From Chitinivorax tropicus (lineage in GTDB: Bacteria; Pseudomonadota; Gammaproteobacteria; Burkholderiales; SCOH01), in assembly GCF_014202905.1 (NCBI RefSeq), contig NZ_JACHHY010000008.1, positions 1-64,000 on the forward strand: DNA of 64,000 nt. The letters are read 5' to 3'. Every line of letters begins with the position of its first letter. The first letter of the stretch is position 1. The notes beneath the pieces are model-generated. The model did no database searches. It was not told the origin of the DNA and worked only from the letters and a program-made list of their open reading frames with translations. Shown here one piece after another: positions 62,750 to 64,000 of this stretch. The translations under genes and the position numbers were made by a program.

Positions 62750-64000
62750 GCAAGAAGCCCTCCATCTTGTCCATGTTTGGTTATCGAGGCATGGCGGTCT
62801 TGTTTGCCCTACTGGCAGCAGGTGGCATGTGGCAGCACCCGTTTGCGGTAATGCTGCTGATATTGATGCTGATCCAGGCGGGGTTGCAATGGCGTTGGCC
62901 GATGATCTGGCTGACGTCGGTGCCTGCTCTCATGCCTGTGCTGGATTGGTCGCCCTGGAGCGGGTGGCTGCTTTGGCAAGAGTTTGATCTGTTCATGCTC
63001 GCCGTACTGGCGATAGGGTATTGGCAAGCGCCCACACAGCAGCGGGGAGGGCGCTTTTCTTCGCTCTCGGGTGGGCTGGTGGCGATATTCACACTGTCCT
63101 GGCTGTCTTCCCTGTCGATGGGGGGAATGGACGCAGGAAAGGAGCTGGCCGGAGAGCTGGGCTCATTGGGTATGGGTAACGTGTTGCGATCAGCCAAGGG
63201 CTATGCGCTGGCTTTCTGCCTGCTGCCGCTGATCAGGCGGGCCTGGGCCGAGCGGGATGTCGCGCTGTGGCGGTATTTCCTGCCGGGCGCAACCATCGGG
63301 CTGGCCTTGGCATCCTTGGCGGTGGTGGTGGAACGTTGGTTGTTCCCGGGTTTGACCGACTTCGCCAGCGACTATCGGGCAGTCGGCCCCTTCTTCGAGA
63401 TGTATGCTGGTGGTGCGGCGTTGGATTGTTTCCTTTCCGCCTTGCTCCCCTTGTCTGTCTGGGTGGTGGTGCGACGTAAGCTCGATATGACCGCTGGAGT
63501 GGTCGCACTGGTGCTGTTGATTGCTACCTATGCAGCCTTGACCAGCTTCTCGCGTGGTGTATATCTGGCCTACCTCCTCAGCGCCGTGGTGCTGGCGCTG
63601 ACCATGATCCGGCGCGACAGCACCGGGCCCGGTGTGGGCTGGTCATTGCTATGGGTGTTGCTTGGTGGATATGGCCTATTGTTGGTCTTCCAGAATGGCG
63701 GATATCGCACCTTGGCCGCCGCCGTACTGGCGATGATGGCGGCCTTGACCTTGGCGCCGACGCGCTGGGCAGATCGCCGTGGCGTGGTGGCATTACTGGC
63801 CGCCTGTGTTGGCATGGTGTTGCTGGTGCCAGCCATGGCACTGCTGTTGCCCAAGGGTGCCTATCTGGCCACGGTATTGGCCGCCGCACTGGCCCTGGTC
63901 GGCGCAGGCTTGAGCTGGAGAGCAGGCAAGGAACAGAGCCATCTGTTGCAGTGGGCGGGGCTGGTCGGCCTGTCGTTGGCGGTACCCTTGGTGGCAAGAC
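62746..64000 (+). CDS. Polytopic membrane protein, O-antigen ligase/polymerase-like (partial)
   Basis: At least 418 residues from ATG 62746 (AGGAG site), open to the window edge. About ten hydrophobic helices alternate with short loops; 'FASDYRAVGPFFEMYAGGAALDCFL' forms a longer periplasmic-type loop and 'ALTSFSRGVYLAYLLSAVVLAL' resembles Wzy/WaaL-type proteins, where a conserved Arg-containing 'SRG' follows a helix. It probably polymerises or ligates the polysaccharide of this locus. The end is missing. Confidence 0.75.
   Translation, partial: MSKKPSILSMFGYRGMAVLFALLAAGGMWQHPFAVMLLILMLIQAGLQWRWPMIWLTSVPALMPVLDWSPWSGWLLWQEFDLFMLAVLAIGYWQAPTQQRGGRFSSLSGGLVAIFTLSWLSSLSMGGMDAGKELAGELGSLGMGNVLRSAKGYALAFCLLPLIRRAWAERDVALWRYFLPGATIGLALASLAVVVERWLFPGLTDFASDYRAVGPFFEMYAGGAALDCFLSALLPLSVWVVVRRKLDMTAGVVALVLLIATYAALTSFSRGVYLAYLLSAVVLALTMIRRDSTGPGVGWSLLWVLLGGYGLLLVFQNGGYRTLAAAVLAMMAALTLAPTRWADRRGVVALLAACVGMVLLVPAMALLLPKGAYLATVLAAALALVGAGLSWRAGKEQSHLLQWAGLVGLSLAVPLVAR

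Noticed and set aside
1..64000. CRISPR array, insertion sequences, prophage, tRNA or rRNA genes
   Set aside because: No regularly spaced short repeats, transposase or integrase patterns, or recognisable tRNA/rRNA segments; the only long repeats are the immunity array.

Overview
The window (about 58-60% G+C by eye) looks like the chromosome of a Gram-negative betaproteobacterium. The evidence is the coaX-SPOR-birA cluster, pilSR, YqjD/YqjE-type stress genes, two type VI secretion (T6SS) effector modules and an exosortase-A-type polysaccharide locus. A secreted GH5 glucanase with a chitin/cellulose-binding module would fit a polymer-degrading soil or water bacterium (Chitinivorax/Chitinimonas-like), but the genus is a guess. 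I see no tRNA, rRNA, CRISPR array, insertion sequence or prophage.

Region 1 (1-11.6 kb) is a T6SS island. It holds the 3' end of vgrG, a DUF4123 adaptor and a 1027-residue VasX/BTH_I2691-type pore-forming effector. An array of five DUF6708-like immunity genes follows, separated by four orphan copies of the effector's last ~117 codons. The repeat unit is 1396-1402 bp. Unit copies are nearly identical except for a ~170 bp AT-rich window that encodes the N-terminal membrane hairpin of each immunity protein and differs completely in every copy. Convergent to the array is a 216-residue protein with a Cys...His arrangement like BLF1/CNF deamidase toxins.

Region 2 (12-24.1 kb) is mostly housekeeping: yaaA, dtd, a rhomboid protease, the GH5 enzyme, two exported NUP-family proteins, a dienoyl-CoA isomerase/thioesterase/TetR fatty-acid cluster, and birA-coaX-SPOR. 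The tetR promoter has its operator exactly filling the -35/-10 spacer and would give a leaderless mRNA.

Region 3 (24.2-36.6 kb) is sensory: an MCP, a CHASE3 histidine kinase with an Rcp1-like regulator and a REC-PAS-GAF-GGDEF-EAL protein with a degenerate GGDEF motif, a ferredoxin, an orphan amino-acid binding lipoprotein, an AhpD-like protein and pilSR.

Region 4 (36.8-48.7 kb) contains proA, a TetR-controlled HlyD/ABC-2 exporter with a double operator, a DUF2804 gene, a DUF883/YqjE/YqjK-like operon, and a second T6SS module: PAAR, DUF4123 adaptor, 111-residue putative co-chaperone, Tox-REase-5 nuclease and Imm52-like immunity. This is the same order as the TseT locus of Pseudomonas aeruginosa. 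A MerR/CMD pair and an enoyl-CoA hydratase follow.

Region 5 (48.7 kb to the end) is a divergent exosortase-A-type envelope/exopolysaccharide locus. Leftward: two GNAT/FemAB-like acyltransferases, an acyl-CoA ligase, a PLP decarboxylase, a DegT-type aminotransferase and an asparagine-synthetase homologue with a degenerate glutaminase domain. Rightward: an ACP, a fusion of the two exosortase-associated hydrolases, a glycosyltransferase, a TPR protein, a beta-helix protein and a polytopic membrane protein cut by the window edge. The set suggests building an amino-acyl or amide group on an ACP and attaching it to a polysaccharide. No exosortase lies in this window.
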